Shown here: piece by piece, positions 5,482 to 6,105 of the stretch
Position numbering within the stretch: position 1 is the first letter of the stretch
How the letters are laid out: the number at the start of each line of letters is the position of its first letter
Origin: Alphaproteobacteria bacterium UBA6189
Lineage (GTDB): Bacteria; Pseudomonadota; Alphaproteobacteria; Rickettsiales; UBA3002
Direction of reading: 5' to 3'
DNA length: 6,105 bases
NCBI GenBank assembly: GCA_002422745.1
Contig: DITH01000004.1
Location: forward strand, 5,865 to 11,969
The notes under the pieces: model-generated
Databases searched by the model: none
Seen by the model: the letters and a program-made list of their open reading frames with translations, nothing else
Told to the model about the DNA's origin: nothing
Translations under genes and position numbers: made by a program

Positions 5482-6105
5482 TGCTGAGAAATCTCACCAT
5501 AAAAGAGGTCTACAATTCCGAGGACGATAATATCCTCGAGGACTTCTATATCCCCGCACTACAGAATGCCGTCAGCTACGACAGGTCAGTTGGTTATTTT
5601 GATGCTAAGGTGCTAACCAGCGCCGCGCGAGGGCTTGCCACGTTCGTGGAAAATGGCGGTTACATTCGGTTGATTGTGGGCTCTACGCTCAGTGAAGAAG
5701 AATACAACGCTATATCGCGTGGCTATGGCGAACGTGAAATCAAGGATCGATTGACGGCGGAGCTGGAAAAATACGTTAATGCCTATGACGATGAGCTATT
5801 TAAAAACCAGCTGAATACCCTGACATGGTTCATCAAGCATGAAAAATTAGATATAAAAATAGCCCTGCGCCGTGGCGGCATTTACCACGAGAAAATTGGA
5901 ATCATCAGGGATGCCAGCGGTGATTTTGTCGTCTTCCAAGGCTCTGCCAACGAAACGAATAAAGCCTTATCCTCTTTCAATTATGAATCGATTAACGTCT
6001 TCAAAAGCTGGCTGCCGGAATTTGCGGGGCATATCGACCCGCATTTGAAAAAGTTTGATTACCTGTGGGCTAATAACGTCAGAAATACCAAGGTGCTCGA
6101 TTTTA
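5481..6105 (+). CDS. HKD (phospholipase D-fold) nuclease, N-terminal part of a probable nuclease-helicase, cut by window edge
   Basis: The first 208 residues of an open frame that leaves the window are present. The start resembles the N-terminal PLD-like domains fused to DEAD/DEAH helicases (CDD PLDc_N_DEXD group). It has ILEDFYIPALQNAVSYDRSV (18-37), GYF (38-40), AARGLATFVENGG (48-60) and RLIVGSTLSEEEYNAI (63-78). The single catalytic HKD-type motif is H136-E-K138 followed by D144, and its GSANET partner is at 154-159 with S155 and N157. One motif per chain implies dimerisation to form the active site, as in Nuc or BfiI. The ATG overlaps the preceding stop as TAATG, indicating translational coupling. 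The helicase part, if present, lies beyond 6105 and is not seen. The expected role is DNA cleavage coupled to translocation in a defence complex. Confidence 0.9.
   Translation, partial: MLRNLTIKEVYNSEDDNILEDFYIPALQNAVSYDRSVGYFDAKVLTSAARGLATFVENGGYIRLIVGSTLSEEEYNAISRGYGEREIKDRLTAELEKYVNAYDDELFKNQLNTLTWFIKHEKLDIKIALRRGGIYHEKIGIIRDASGDFVVFQGSANETNKALSSFNYESINVFKSWLPEFAGHIDPHLKKFDYLWANNVRNTKVLDF

Noticed and set aside
5519..5538. Inverted repeat CGAGGA / TCCTCG inside the start of the nuclease gene
   Set aside because: It is a 6-bp perfect stem with an 8-nt loop inside coding sequence and without a T-run. Codons there encode a conserved-looking acidic stretch, so chance is the simpler explanation.
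1..6105. CRISPR array, tRNA, rRNA, insertion sequence or att site
   Set aside because: I looked for regularly spaced repeats, tRNA-like cloverleaf ends and transposase motifs and saw none.

Overview
The window looks like a Proteobacterial chromosome, probably alphaproteobacterial or a related lineage. That lineage call is an inference from protein style only; there is no rRNA or other lineage marker. Three blocks sit side by side. Block one (1-2040, all on the minus strand) is a MarR-regulated multidrug efflux operon read marR-emrA-emrB. It has a clear sigma-70-type promoter and a perfect inverted repeat just upstream of marR. The emrB gene runs off the left edge.

Block two (2041-2766) is a rearranged patch. 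It holds the C-terminal third of a phage-type GH24 lysozyme on the minus strand. Its 5' part is missing and appears to be replaced by a small lipoprotein gene on the plus strand. The two reading frames overlap head to head, and the lipoprotein seems to start at TTG inside the lysozyme remnant. This suggests an old prophage scar or recombination junction.

Block three (2767-6105, plus strand) is a compact operon that continues past the right edge. It contains a 65-aa unrecognised protein, a 672-aa DndD-like SMC/RecF-type ATPase, a 159-aa protein resembling the Dnd system-associated protein 4 family, and the first 208 residues of a phospholipase-D-fold (HKD) nuclease of the kind usually fused to a DEAD/DEAH helicase. 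Gene spacing is 10 nt, 8 nt and a 1-nt overlap, so the genes are almost certainly co-transcribed and the last two are translationally coupled.

The third block is the interesting one. It combines components associated with DNA phosphorothioation loci (DndD-like ATPase and Dnd-associated protein 4) with an HKD nuclease/helicase. None of the sulfur-modification enzymes (DndA cysteine desulfurase, DndC sulfurtransferase, DndE) nor DndB is visible in the window. It is probably an anti-phage or anti-plasmid defence operon, either a variant that lost modification or a distinct system assembled from Dnd-type parts. Hand counts on 60-base lines show the efflux genes at about 60% G+C (661-720: 36/60; 961-1020: 37/60). 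Parts of the ATPase gene are much lower (3181-3240: 22/60; 4501-4560: 22/60; but 3661-3720: 33/60). This agrees with an acquired island next to a phage remnant.
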